Source: Oikopleura dioica (Eukaryota; Chordata; Appendicularia; Copelata; Oikopleuridae). From it: DNA of 64,000 nucleotides. Under the pieces are notes generated by a model. It was not told the DNA's origin, did no database searches, and saw only the letters and a list, made by a program, of their open reading frames with translations. The DNA lies in contig OU015566.1 in assembly GCA_907165135.1 (NCBI GenBank), forward strand, positions 11,640,157-11,704,156. The letters are read 5' to 3'. The position numbers were made by a program, and so were the translations under genes. This document shows positions 1 through 11,409 of the stretch, piece after piece (position 1 is the first letter of the stretch; each line of letters opens with the position of its first letter).

Positions 1-197
1 ACCACGAATGTTGAGAGTTGGATGAATTTGGCGCTGTTTGGTGGTGGCGTGAAGTTATTGACTGTTATAGAAGACTACGTAGCCGAATAGGAATTGTAGA
101 TTTTGATGGTTTTTGGAGGTTTCAAAATTGGTGAGTTTCGAAAGTGGGCGACTTTTCCCGAGCGCGTTGGTGGGAAAGATGGAAGAGTGGGCTGTTT

Positions 198-799
198 TCA
201 ATTAAAGCTGAGGAGCCGAAAAGGCAGAAGGGCATTTCGAAGTCGGGAGATCACTCTCCCGGCAGACTCTCTTGAAGAAGGAAGGATGGATTTGGAGGAG
301 GCAGATCTGCAAGAGGAGGATCGAGAAAAATCGACTCCACTGGAGATGGAAGAACTAACCTTCGGTTTTCTCGTCGGCGACCGTGGGACAGCTCGACCTT
401 CAATCGACGACCAAACACGGTTCTAAAGACATGTTTGGCTACGGGAACCAAAGAAAAAGAGTTTACCGTCCATCAAGATCACGGATGGCATCCTTTGCGT
501 CGCGGGGATCTTCGAATTCGACGTATCCGAATCCTGGCGGTCGTCGAGCGATCCAAACAGACACCAACTTGCCGTAGTAGCCCATTTCTTTCTCGACTTC
601 GGCCGTGCTTGGTGGGTGCGAGCCGAGGTTACCAAGGTACACCTTTTTGAGAGTTCAGTCATATTCTTCCTCACAAAAATTTCCAATATTTTCAATAATT
701 ATATGGCATTAAAAATACAATTCTTTGCCAATATAGTTTTCAAAACAACTTATTTTTGAACCGTTCCTTGGTGTCACTTGATCCGGTATCTCGCGACAT
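198..799 (-). CDS. SR-family splicing factor, SRSF3/SRSF7-like (RRM)
   Basis: Predicted RNA-binding splicing factor. The four-exon model (799-767, 642-467, 422-360, 306-198) sums to 381 nt, a whole number of codons. The start [11 protein letters not shown] leads into an RRM with RNP2-like KVYLGNLG, the block [19 protein letters not shown] and RNP1-like [16 protein letters not shown], which is the diagnostic SRSF3/7 pattern; [14 protein letters not shown] closes the RRM at about residue 90. Intron 1 (766-643) starts GA and ends AG; introns 2 and 3 are GT-AG. The tail after the RRM is only about 35 residues and is not an Arg-Ser repeat, so either the last exon is misplaced or the protein lacks a normal RS domain. 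The RRM is secure, the 3' end is not. Confidence 0.8.
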
Positions 800-1217
800 T
801 GTCCTACTTTACTTCTCAATTTCTCAGTCTAAAAACGCGATTTTTTGAAATATCCAGTTTGCAAGTTTTCTACAAATGAGCCTTTTTTCTAGATACGGTC
901 GATTTCTTTCAATTTCTCGTCGCATCCGAGCGAGTTTCGCGCCATTCGATAGCAACGATAAATTTCGACCAACGAGAGCGCTACGATTGTGCGTAGGTGA
1001 GGAAGGGAGCGAAGGGAAAATGCTTTTGTCAAGTATGGATTGATTTCGGGCGCAAATACGGGTCATTGAGGCGGAAAAATAATAATCGTCAGGTTCTTTT
1101 TTCCTGTGTTTTGTATTTTGTAGTAAAGTTTGGAGGAGTTTTGAAAAATAGAGAAAACATAAGGAATGCACTCAAGTAGGCAGGGCTTGATGTTCTTTAT
1201 CAAAAAGAAAAAACTGA
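800..1217. other. intergenic, no gene seen
   Basis: AT-rich spacer between the 5' end of the SR-factor gene and the 3' end of the next minus-strand gene. Open frames here (for example 824-1171 minus) have no recognisable protein character and no good exon joins. It probably holds the SR-factor promoter. Confidence 0.5.
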
Positions 1218-1871
1218 TCATTTCATTCTTGAGTCAGTATTTGTTTGAACCATTGAGTGCAGAGTGCTAATGCTACTGGACGCCGAGCTTGGGACTTCTT
1301 CGAACTCGTTGTGCTGATAAGCGTGTGTGTATCGCATGGTTTTGTTGTACTTGTCCAGCTTTGATAAGGTTTCTCGCACAAAGGTTGGCGCTTTTGATTC
1401 GTCGAATGGAAAGTGCTCCCTTCTGTACGAAAGGATCTAGAATCCAGCGCTAATTTCAGCGATTAGGAAAGCAATCTACCTTTTGAAATATTCCATGTCT
1501 TCTTCAGAACTTTGCGGATGCAGCGGTACTGGTTGAACAATCCTTGGCGGCTCATTTACACTAGAATCTTCAGCTGCGAAGGGATCGTGAGTGTCCGTCG
1601 AAGCGTCAATTCTACCATCCCATCTGATAGGCTCAGTTTGTGGAACCTCGAAGCCCCGAATGAGCTCGAGCTGCTGCTTTTCCCACTTTTTCGGGTGCTC
1701 GCTTGAAACTTTATATCTAAAAACTTTAAAAACAAGGAAGAGAGGTTAGTTTTCTAACCGGAGCTTGGCGAGTTCGTAATTTCGCTCCCTCAATTCGTCA
1801 TCCATTCTCGCCAATTCATCTTCTTGCTCTTGAGTCAGTTCATCGCTCGTACCGACTGTCGGCACTTTCAT
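1218..1871 (-). CDS. unrecognised hydrophilic coiled-coil protein
   Basis: At least three exons on the minus strand. Exon 1 starts at 1871 (ATG directly after an AG) and encodes a charged helical stretch (MKVPTVGTSDELTQEQEDEL). A short intron follows, then an exon with HPKKWEKQQLELIRGFEVP and a Pro/Asp-rich part ending near PLHPQSSEEDMEYFK. A last exon contains REHFPFDESKAPTFVRETL and YQHNEFEEVPSSASSSIST, stopping at 1218. The join between exons 2 and 3 needs a phase I cannot satisfy with a GT donor; a non-canonical donor is likely. There is no membrane segment or signal peptide and I do not recognise the family. Confidence 0.55.
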
Positions 1872-2247
1872 TCTTCGAAACGATTAACAAAACAAGCCCT
1901 AAAGAACAAAAATAATGAAAAACTCTAGTTTGAATAAAAATACAGTTTTGTATTTTTTACACCGCAGAAACGCTCGTTTTTGAAGCAAAAAATCAACAAA
2001 AAATCATCAAATGTACAAAAATTAAAATAATCACTAATAAAAAGGCTGAGCACAACTGTGCATTTGCAAACTAGAATTATTATCAGAAGCTACAGGTAGT
2101 TTTTCAAATGAGAGGAGACAAAAGTAAAATAAAGAATTGAAAAAGTCTACAGAAAGCAAGTTCAGATGTCAATGAATAGAAATAAGAGTTGAAAATAGGT
2201 TAACTTTGTTACTTTGAAAAGAAATTAATTTGTCAGGAAAAATGGAA
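1872..2247. other. intergenic, no gene seen
   Basis: AT-rich spacer of about 375 bp with A-runs and no convincing exon; it lies 3' of the GTPase gene and 5' of the coiled-coil gene. Confidence 0.5.
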
Positions 2248-3809
2248 CTAAAATTCCTCCTCGATGCTTTCTCGGAGGTATTTGTCGTAGAGAGCTTCTT
2301 TCTTCGGTAAGAAAGTTTCCATCACGTGTTTGGACTTGCGCTGAAGCTCCTTTTTCTTCTGACGAGGAATGGTCGGTCTGGAACGAGTTGCGAATTTATA
2401 CAGAATGAAGATCATCACCCACAAGAAGATGAGTGACTTTATGACTAAAAAGAAACGCATAAGAATCCAGAAGTCTAACTCCTTTCTACCTGTATTTTGC
2501 ATGCTTGAGGGAAAAACATGAACAAGTTTTAAAAACGGATCCCTTTCAGCGAACTGTAAATAGTCGCAAAAGCCAGGATTGTCTTTTGGCGCAGAACATA
2601 AAATACTTCTTATTTGGTTCGTAAACGTCAATGAAGGTAGTAGAAACAAAAAGGCACTGTAAAATATCCATCTAGCGTTGTTCTTCAAATTGTGAGCGCG
2701 ATTATTATCGTCTGTTTCGATGGCTTTTTCGACATTCTTCGCGATATTTTCACTAGAATCATGCTCGAGCAAGGAAGGAATAAAACGGTTTACCAGTCGG
2801 CTTCAAGAGTATTTAGAGTGGTCTGGATGGTCATGTTGATTGTCTTTTCGATTTCAAGGCACACTTTGTTGATTTGATTTATTCCTGTGTCGTCCGACTT
2901 CTTTTTTTCTTCGATGAAAATTGTCGGCATATCTTATCAGGGTTGACTTTAAAGGCTTAGAAGACATAGAAGAGAATAAAAACCCAATTTATATAAAAAA
3001 AATGGAACCCGTTCACGAAGCAAGTCTTATTCAAGCTCGGCCGTCGACACAGCTCTTGAACAATCTGCATCAACACCCGCTGCCGATCACATTCGTCACC
3101 AGCTTCGTCTGCCTTGGACAGAAAATACCTCAACTTCGGGTGGTGTTTTTCTGATAATGCTTCAACCACGTCCAGGGTTCTCTTACACAGAGCTTGGCCG
3201 ATGGGGTCGAAAAAAACGAGAATCAGGTCAACCATATTTGCCGTCCAGAGAATCGCCTCGTTCACGTCGAATGGGTACTTCATGTCTCCATCGACGAGAC
3301 CGGGGGTGTCGATGAAATGGACGAGCTCGGCTTGTTTCGATTTCGAAGTCGTGATTTCAGTTTGAATGTAGTTGGCCATTCCGTCGATTTTCATGATCGG
3401 CTAAATTTGATATCAACAAGGAAACAAATAGAACCTTTACCTTGAATTCAGGATAAAGATGGACAGTAGCGTTTCCGCTCAAAGTTTCGCGTTTTTTACC
3501 AGAAGTGACGATCGTAAATCCTTGCGTTTCAATGGCAACGCCTGTTCTTTGTATTTTTTCATCGATGTACCAGTTGATAAAGGATGATTTACCAGCAGAA
3601 TGGTTGCCCATCAGCATAACTGTGATTTTCTTTCGAGGAGCTAAAACGATGTTGAAACATTTCGATGAAGAAAAATTATTACCAAGAAGTTTTTCTCCAA
3701 GAAGCTCCGCTACATTCGTCAGACAGTCATCTCCTTCAGTATAAATTTCGTGACACTCACGAAGAATCTTTTCCGTGAGATCTTTACTCACTGCTTTTTG
3801 CTTCCCCAT
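2248..3809 (-). CDS. membrane-anchored dynamin/EHD-like GTPase
   Basis: The N-terminal part carries a P-loop GNHSAGKSS, switch region FIDTPGLVDGD and guanine-specificity motif LSKAD, arranged as in EHD/dynamin-like GTPases. Introns are about 43 bp. Downstream in the same direction is a helical region (EIEKTINMTIQTTLNTLEAD) followed by two hydrophobic segments (around SAFLFLLPSLTF and FFLVIKSLIFLWVMIFILY) and a basic, charged tail ending EEEF. I treat both halves as one protein of about 490 aa because the GTPase alone would be truncated and the second half looks like a stalk plus membrane hairpin. Joining them requires a GG-AG intron near 2988-2933. The alternative is two operon genes, the second starting at ATG 2930 right behind an AG. 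Confidence 0.65.
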
Positions 3810-4101
3810 ATTCTGGAGAATTTCAATTTCTAAAAAGGGTTTTTTGATTGATTGAATTTTCCTTGTTCTATTGGCATCAACATACAGTCATGTACAAAAA
3901 AAATATGAAAAAAGAAGATTATTCGAAGAAGAAAAAAGTAACATTTTTGAAAAGTTGTTGTTATCGTTTTTTGTTAGGAAAGATCTTGAAGATTTGATGG
4001 AGATGTTTTCATCATGAATTGGACAGCAATAGTGTTTGTTAGGATAGAAATTAAAATAAAAAGAAGGGAATCAACTTCATAAACCAATTTGCATCTGTTT
4101 C

Positions 4102-4645
4102 TTAACACTTGGGATAGATTATTTCGATACATCTGAGGCCGTTGTCGCATGGATTTCGAATGTGGATTTGACTCCCTCTAAAGAAAGACATGAGAATGAA
4201 GAGCAGAAGAAAAACTCACTGAAACGTCGTTGTATTTTCTTTTTCTAACAAAAGTTCCGCTTCGTGCTGGTATTTTTCATACTGCGTATTTATACACCAC
4301 AAAAGTATGTATCCAGTTAGACATGCTATGCAACCCTGACAATAAGTCGCAGTAGACGAGGCCTAAGATGAGCGTTATAACGAAAATAAAACGTAAAAGC
4401 CACCTCGGCAGATGAATAAATCGTCTCCATTTGTGTGGTAACATCTTTTAGTTGTGTGTAATGACTTCTAAGTGGCACGGGCAGCTCTGATGCGGAATTG
4501 GGAAACGTAAATGCTTGAAATACGGTAAGTCACTAACTGAAAAATAGCAAGGTTTCATACCTATTTTATCGTTTATACTGTAGTCTCTCAATATAAAGTA
4601 CTTTTCTGTCTGTGAGCCATCCAGCGGATGCAGCTCATGGGCCAT
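4102..4645 (-). CDS. small single-pass membrane protein, family unrecognised
   Basis: Four exons joined by short introns give about 137 residues: a soluble N-terminus starting MAHELHPLDGSQ, a helical stretch (YTQLKDVTTQMETIYSS), one hydrophobic segment at about residues 70-88 (YCQGCIACLTGYILLWCI), a charged helix and a Cys-containing tail ending IIYPKC. All junctions are GT-AG and in frame. The start codon lies one base after an AG with a T-rich tract, and the TADA3 stop is only 60 bp upstream, so it is probably the downstream cistron of an operon with TADA3. No family recognised; several cysteines flank the membrane segment. Confidence 0.65.
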
Positions 4646-4660
4646 TCTAAAGAGGAATTT
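4646..4660 (-). promoter_or_regulatory. probable spliced-leader acceptor of downstream operon gene
   Basis: Read on the minus strand, a pyrimidine-rich run ends CTCTTTAG and is followed by AATG, the start of the 4102-4645 gene. It lies within the 60 bp gap after TADA3. Position and form fit a trans-splice acceptor in an appendicularian operon; this is inferred, no transcript was seen. Confidence 0.5.
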
Positions 4661-4705
4661 TTCAGAAATAAAATTGCATTTTGGCAGTTTTGAAGAAAGA
4701 AGACA

Positions 4706-5948
4706 TCAAGCGGTAGGTTCAGCTTTGGACGTAGAGGGTTTGGACTCTATCGTCTCAGCGGTTTCGCTTGTTTCAGTTTCTAGCTCGAGTCCGTCGCGGC
4801 GATCAAGCTCGTTGCCGCTAGAATCGTCCGATTCCGTTTCTTCATCGTCCCCAAGCCACTGTTCCCTGATTTTCTCATATTTCTCCAAGTTTTTCTCGTA
4901 TTTTTCACGAAGCTTCATTTTCGCTTCGAACTCTTCGGATTCGTATTTTTCGTTGACCATCATTTCCATGATTTCTTTGTCGACTTCGAAGAGTTTTTGC
5001 TTGTTTCGTTGGCTCTTTTCTTTAGAAAATATTAGTATATCAACGGCAAATATAATTTAACTCACCATGATTGCGAGATAGCCGATAAAGGATGGTCGCG
5101 TGTTCTTTATTCTCTGTCACAAGCTGCCTCAACTCTTCTTGCGCTGAATAAATCGATATCAATAAAGCGATAAAGATTGATCAAATTACCGATAGTGAGC
5201 TCCGTTAAAACCTCATTCTCATCGTCAATGTAGACCCCTGCTTTGGTCAATCTATCCTTCAAGTTCTCAGGCATTTCTATTTTCACCTCGACTCCTTGTT
5301 CTTTCAGCCCAGTTTTACACGCGTCCAGGAGCTTTTTCTGCAAGTTGGCTTCTTCAGCGCTTGAATCTCGATTTTTCCTGCGATTTGACTGGCGAGGAGG
5401 GCGCTGGAAGACGGTCTTGTCGAATTGGGCATCGAGGATATCGGTGATGGATTTTTTCGCTTCTGGCTGGATTGGGCCCGACAATCCTCGGAGCATCATT
5501 GACCAAAACTCGTCCGATTCTAGAGAGAGTCTCAAAAGTGTTCACTCTTTTCGATTACCAATTGGTTTAGGCGGCAATGGAAGAGGAGCCGGTGCTTCAG
5601 CGCGCTTACGCTTCGCTTCTATCGCTGCCTCTAGAATCTTGCTTTGTCTTCGTTTGGGGACGAATCTCTTCGCTGCGCGATGCTTTTTGATGTTTGTATC
5701 GATCTCTGGATCTACCAGGAGCTTGGATTCGGATGTGAGTGATCTGAGACGCACGCTGGCACTGAGGAGGAGTAATTCTAGCTCAGATTGAACGGCCTAC
5801 AGTAGAGTTAGGATAGAACGGAATGATAGAAATAAGACAAGACCTCAAGATGTGAGTTGCGCTTTGGAACATCTTCTTGATTCGTTGTAAGAAGTGAGGT
5901 AAAGCGGGGTCCTGGCTTTTCAAGCTGGTACTCGGGAAACTCGGCCAT
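4706..5948 (-). CDS. TADA3: TADA3/Ada3, SAGA and ATAC adaptor subunit
   Basis: Nuclear adaptor that links the GCN5 acetyltransferase module to SAGA/ATAC complexes. Starts at 5948 with MAEFPEYQLEKPGPRFTSLL, matching the Ada3 N-terminal PRYTAVL region, then SELELLLLSASVRLRSL (Ada3 LETLLSSAS). The next part has a basic nuclear stretch (KHRAAKRFVPKRRQSK), DEFWSMMLRGL as in the Ada3 FW motif, and a long coiled-coil C-terminal domain (NLINLYRFIDIDLFSAQEEL onward) with an acidic Ser/Glu-rich tail ending at 4706. Exons are separated by short GT-AG introns. Roughly 380 residues, slightly shorter than the vertebrate protein. Likely first gene of an operon with 4102-4645. Confidence 0.88.
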
Positions 5949-7009
5949 TTTCCGATCCTTTCGCATGCAAGTCTAAAGCGGTTTTGAAGAGTAAACTTGA
6001 CTTCAGAGTTTCATAACCGAGAAAATCCCACACATCAAGATCCCGTTCTTAACCCCTATATAGAAGAAATGGCCAAAGAGTTCAAATTTTTACTCGATAA
6101 GTTTTTTTTTCATAATAACTTATTTAAATACAGTTCCTGAGTTTTTAACAACAGTCTGAGAAAGAGAGCTGGAGCATCCCGATTCGGGATTCCCGAATTG
6201 CGAAAAGAAAGAAGATCCTTTTTCGAGAAAATAGGAGATATGGAAATTTGAAAAGGGCCTCACGAGCGTTTTTGATTGGCTGGAGAGACTCGTTAAGCTT
6301 TCTTATTCGCTTAGAAGTATGCGGAAAGCGTAAATGCAACTACTTTATAACTCGACCTTTTTCCTCCCTTTTTTGAGACAGTTTATGCTTCCTCTTGATT
6401 GGACATAGCATTTCTCATTATTTTCATAATTAACAAATTATAATTCAACATCGGAAAAGAATGTTTGTAATACAGAAATTAAACAGCGATGTTACGATTT
6501 ATCGAAAGATGAAAGTAGTTTTTTGTTCAATATTTGCAGCAATATGATTTACTGTAAGTCGTCTTATGCTGTGTTGTTTGTACCGCATAAACTACAGTAA
6601 ACTTAATAATAGTTCGTTAACGCGCAATACAGTAGTTGAAATTGTATGTAAAGTAAAAATGAAAGGTAAGCTTGGAATTAATTGGAAAAGAAAAGAAAAC
6701 TAAAACTATTATTTTGGTTGTAATTCAGTTGTAAATAAAGGAATAAAGAAAAACTAGGGTAACAGACTTAACAGTTACTTTTGTAGTTGTGAAGACTGTC
6801 GGTGAAGGAGATAAAGGATATTATTCTAGAGTGGATTCATGAGCTGGCTGATTCATTTCAAACTTTTGAACTTCTGTTTTTCGAGTCTCGCCAGAGCAAT
6901 AAATTCGCATTTTTTGGTCGAAATGGAGTAATGGGAAATTTAAATTTTAAAATTCCGATGTGTGTTGCATGGGTTGAGAAACAGGAAAGAGGACTGATCA
7001 AGATGGGGA
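5949..7009. other. intergenic about 1.06 kb, only a small hairpin noted
   Basis: AT-rich DNA between the 5' end of TADA3 and the 3' end of TAF4. Open frames such as 6145-6339 minus and 6802-7017 plus show no family signal. A short imperfect stem-loop at 6548-6601 is the only structure noticed. Confidence 0.5.
6548..6601. repeat. imperfect inverted repeat / stem-loop
   Basis: TTTACTGTA pairs with TACAGTAAA, and inside it TTATGC pairs with GCATAA, giving a two-part stem with an internal loop. It lies in intergenic DNA; function unknown. Confidence 0.4.
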
Positions 7010-9986
7010 CTACTTGAGGTATTTTTTGAAGATTTCGTCGCGAGCACGCTCCGAGAGACTCCTGTCGCTTTCAAGGCAAAACAGCAGGTCGCGGATTTTG
7101 ACACGGCATGTTCGCACAGGCCTGTTGCTAGAGGTGTTCACGGTCGTCGATGAGGACTGAAAATGGAGTCAATAAGAGGCTTGGAAATCAAGGAGGACTA
7201 CCGCAACGTTCCGCGGCCTTCTGCGGGACGCTTCTAAGGCAGTTTCGTCAGCTTGCTTAAGTTGCTGTTCATCTTGAAGCTGTTGCTGCTTCAGCTTCGC
7301 TTCTTTCTTCTTTTTGTCGCGGTCTGGGTCATCATCTTTGCCCTTCCGCGATCTGAGCAATTTAGCACGTTGCTCTTGTTCAGCTTCATCCGCGTCCCGT
7401 TTTTCGATAACCATCAAATCTGAATTCCTCTTAGAAAAACATCACAAAAAGAGCACCTACCAGAAATATACTTTAATCGGCTTTTTACATCGTTGAGCTT
7501 TTCTATATGCTCCGTTTCTTTAAACTGGATTGATCTATGAGAAGCGGCGTGAATCGCCTTGGAAATTATCGTTTTTATGTGATCTTCAAGGGCAAGGCCC
7601 ATGAGTCGCGCGCCGTCCGGAGTCACTCGTTGGATCCCACCGGCTTTGCTTGCCGCCTGGCCGACAAGCTTGTGCAGAACTAAAAAGCTGGTGAAGATTC
7701 GACAAAATATGAATTTGACAATTCAACCAGTGGGTTAGATTTATTCATGATCAGAGCTATTCTCCGAACTTACTTTGCTCATTGACGGAGACGGCTTTGT
7801 CCCCGCCGGGCGCGCTTCTGACTTCGCTTCCTACAACCGTAGATGCATTGTTCAGATGCTCAGCTTCATTCGCCAAGTCGATCTGTGCCATACTGGCAAC
7901 GTCCGTAATATCGTCGTCGCGAGCTTCATCTCGGTCCATCGACGTTATCTTCATCTACGTAAGTCTCTTTTTAGCGAAGAATCTCTCAAGAAAAGTTCAC
8001 CTTGTTTGGCGGCTCTCCGGGAAGACGGCCGACAGGTTGGCCTGGCCTAACGCGGTTTGGCATGTTCCGCGGAAGGCGGATTTGAGGATGATTCGGTCGT
8101 ACTACATTGGTCGTGGGACCCGCGGCTAAAGAGAATAATTGTTATTTCCTGTAGGAAATGTGCGAGTCATTGGAGCCCTTTTTACCCAGTACTTACGTCT
8201 GATAGCTCTGACGGGAGTGCCCGGTGGACCTCCCCCTTGGGGTATTCGTACTTGCTGCACAGGTCGCACAGGACGAGGCTAGAATGAACAAGAGTTAAGA
8301 CTTGTCGATGTGAAGAGCATCATACCCCGTTTTGTCGATTTTGACCCGATTGTTGCATGGATCGGCGAAGCAGGGGCAGTGAGTTTTCAAGGAACGGAAC
8401 AAGGTATGGCTAAATTAAAGCGTGAAAACAACGAAAAAGATACCATTCATGCAAATAAAGTAAGTATCATGCAACATGCAACATGCAATTTTTTCACCGA
8501 AATATGGACACTTTGAAAGGTGTTTCCTGAAAAAATAGCTTTCAAATTGTCTATTTCATTTGTTTTTCATGCAATGGGGGATAGAACGAATCTTATGCGA
8601 TAAATTTTCGGCTCTTAAAATTTCTTTGTGGCTGATTACCGACACGTCCTCGATTTTGTATCGCCAAGTATAATTATCGCCCTATTAATTGTCATATAAT
8701 CATTCCCAGTATTGTGACTGTGTCTCTCTATTTTGTTCCTTTTAACAATCAACAAAACCATTTTGCAAATCAAAGAAATGCGATCAGAAGCAGAATCCTG
8801 TCTCACCGCATTCGCATCTTTCTTTGCATCTGACTATATGAAATAATAAGGGGCAATTTCAATAAGGGATAATTGGAGATAATTGAAGCTCATTCCGAAG
8901 ATAAATGATTGGAAGTGATGTTGATTATTATATTACGGGCTCCGGAAGTACGAAATTCTTTTCTTTGCAGAACTGTTCTACAACCTGGGGGCTGGATTGT
9001 AGCTCGGTTTGGAGACGCTCTGTGAATACTTGGGCAGTAATCCGATCATCAATGAGCCGCTGGACTAGGTCACGCACATTCGTGACTACTTCTTTTTTAT
9101 CATTTGTCGAATTGCGCTTTTACGGAGGTCAAGAAAGAAACTTGAAGGAGATAAGCTGAATTTTGAAGTTTGAATCCGTTCCTGTGCAAGTTGAATAAGC
9201 GTCATAAGGAAATTCTTGCACTTGTGAACATTTTTCTGCTCTTCTTCGGTGAGGGGAGGCGCTGGTTGCCCACCTCCCGCCGGGGCGCCAGGAGCAATTG
9301 GTCGGGGCTGACGAGGCGTGATCATTCTTGGTCCTCCTGGAGCTCCTCCAACAGGAGCGGGACTCTGAATTTCGTAGAATTGAGTCAATTCTTCGTCAAA
9401 CTTACCGATAAAACAACCTGTCGGATTCCAGGGCGAATATGCGCCGGGGTTCCGACAGGTCTCACCGCCTGCTGCTGACCCGGCTGTTGAACAACTTGAC
9501 CGAGGGGTTGTTGCTGCTGTTGCGGCTGGGAAATCTGAGGTTGCGGCTAGAAATTTAGGTTGAAAAGGGGAACGGAGTTGATTGAGGAATCACCATGATT
9601 TGTCTGATATTGGGTTGACTATTTTCTACTTTGAGAATCGGCTGCACCGGCTGAGGCTGATGGTGCACGGATGTGATTACTTGTGCGCCTTGTGAGTGGG
9701 GCACCACCGTGCTGTGCCCGTCACCAAGAACCCCGTTGATCATTTGAGGTTGAAAAGGCTAGTAACACCGATAAATGAAGTCCAGCGATGGAAAACATCG
9801 CGGTAGAACACAAACCTCCTCTTTGATAGTCGTTACTTCCGGCTTAATGACATCGGACTTGACGCCTTGGACATCAGGGAGCAGATTTTGATCCGAAAAC
9901 GACTCTGTAACGACGCTGTTTGGATTGACGAGACTTCCGTTCAACGGGCCACCTCCTGGTGGTGGTCCTGGGATACCTGACATCAT
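7010..9986 (-). CDS. TAF4: TFIID subunit TAF4
   Basis: Core TFIID subunit; its histone-fold partner in TFIID is TAF12. N-terminus (MMSGIPGPPPGGGPLNGS) and middle are Pro/Gln/Gly-rich. A TAFH/NHR1 domain follows: KCKNFLMTLIQLAQERIQT, VRDLVQRLIDDRITAQVF, LQSSPQ then PYLVPFLENSLPLLRRS. After another disordered part comes the C-terminal histone-fold region (DDITDVASMAQIDLANEAEH, HIKTIISKAIHAASHR, EKLNDVKSRLKYIS), a highly charged helix (EQEQRAKLLRSRKGKDDDPD) and the terminal block CRVKIRDLLFCLESDRSLS found at the TAF4 C-terminus. All domains are in the family order. The TAFH domain is split by an intron of 575 bp (8984-8410), far larger than its neighbours. Confidence 0.92.
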
Positions 9987-10160
9987 CGGTTTCTTAGCTC
10001 ATACTAAACCCAATAGAAGAAAATTAGACCGGAAGCTTTTTGTATGAAAATATCTATTTTACTGGTAGAAAAGAAGAAAATTGGGCTACTAAATATACAA
10101 AAACAGCTGATAAACATTGAAGGATAGACAGAAGAATGGCAAGGAAGAATCCAAGAAGAA

Positions 10161-11267
10161 CTAGTCTTTAAATTCCCATAGATCTTCCAGCGTAACGCCG
10201 TCCGGAAGTTTCTGGAAAAGCAGTCCTAAATCTTCATTGAATTCTGTTTCCTCGATCTCTTCCGCACTGCCATAAATGAGTCTGGGATCGAGGGTTGACT
10301 TGGTGATCTCGACGTCTTCGTCAAAGGTCCCTTCTGATAAATTCGTCTGTTTTACTTTTTGTTCACGAACGCCGAATTCTGGAGCGGCAATATGCGCTTT
10401 GAAGAGCTAAAAACGAACTGACTAAAGGCTCTTCGAAATTATGAAAAAAACCTGAGCTGCTTGTTTTGCCACTTCCCGCATTTTTTCTTCAGGATCTATT
10501 CGGAATCCAAGCGTGTATTTTCCACTAGCAGGGGTTGATTTGACCACGAAGGCAACGCCGAACTTGGAAGGGCTGATCTTGACGACTTCCATTTGACACC
10601 AGGGCATGGAAACATTGTGCATGCGATTATTCTCCGCATACCAAATTAACCGAACAGTCGTGAAAATAAACGAGCCTAGATTTCCCTGGTCAGCGCTGAG
10701 ATTCCAAACGCCTGGCACTTCTTGGTACACTCGCTCGTGGTCCAGAAGTTTAAAGTTGTTCTTTTCAAAGAGAACGGAACGGAGATTCACTTCGCGGTAG
10801 AACATACTCGTTCGATAGGCGAACAAGATCTTTTGAATTGTATCGAAGAGGCGGGAGTCGCGAACATTGCTCGTTCCTTCCGGATTTTTAGGCTCGACGC
10901 ATGTGAAAATAAACTACAAAACAACAGATAGAAACAACGAATTCCATATTTTTATTACTTCATATCTTGTGGAAGGCCCTCTAGCAGTAATATGCAACGC
11001 TGTTATGACTCCTCTAAGCTTCGATTGCGTATTTTTCTTCGTCACATCAACTACGCTTTTGAAACCGATGGACAAATTCAAAGAACTGGTTCTGGGAGTG
11101 ACCCAGATCACTCTTAGGTTTGAAATCTTCAATATTCCTCGCATTCCGTTGTTGCCTTTCGTGTCTTCCACTGGATTGAATGTCGCTAGAATTTCCTCGC
11201 CAGGGCGTTCTTTGAGCTCTTCTGGCTCGATGTCGAACCGAACCTCGCGATCTTGCCAAAGTAGCAT
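10161..11267 (-). CDS. BBS5: BBSome subunit BBS5
   Basis: BBSome component with two PH-like domains that bind phosphoinositides, acting in ciliary membrane traffic. Starts at 11267 (ATG one base after AG) with MLLWQDREVRFDIEPEELKE; EDTKGNNGMRGILKISNLRV and SKLRGVITALHI lie in the first PH-like repeat. The second has VYQEVPGVWNLSADQGNLGS, MPWCQMEVVKISPSKFGVAF and YTLGFRIDPEEKM. The C-terminus FQKLPDGVTLEDLWEFKD matches the conserved BBS5 tail. Length and order are as expected. TAF4 begins about 175 bp downstream. Confidence 0.93.
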
Positions 11268-11409
11268 TCTAGTAGATTATATTCAAAGAGTTCTTTCGAA
11301 GATAAACGATGTTAAATGAGTAGCAGTGGAGTGTGTGATACTATATCAGTTAGGGTTGGACATATTTTGGCGCCCAGCCGGCAGCTAAATCAGTCTAGTA
11401 GACGTCAGC

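Noticed and set aside
8928-8984. TAF4 N-terminal half as a separate gene stopping at 8928
   Set aside because: The TAFH domain resumes at 8409 with PYLVPFL in phase after a GTTGTAG donor, as in the paralogue, so this is intron read-through.
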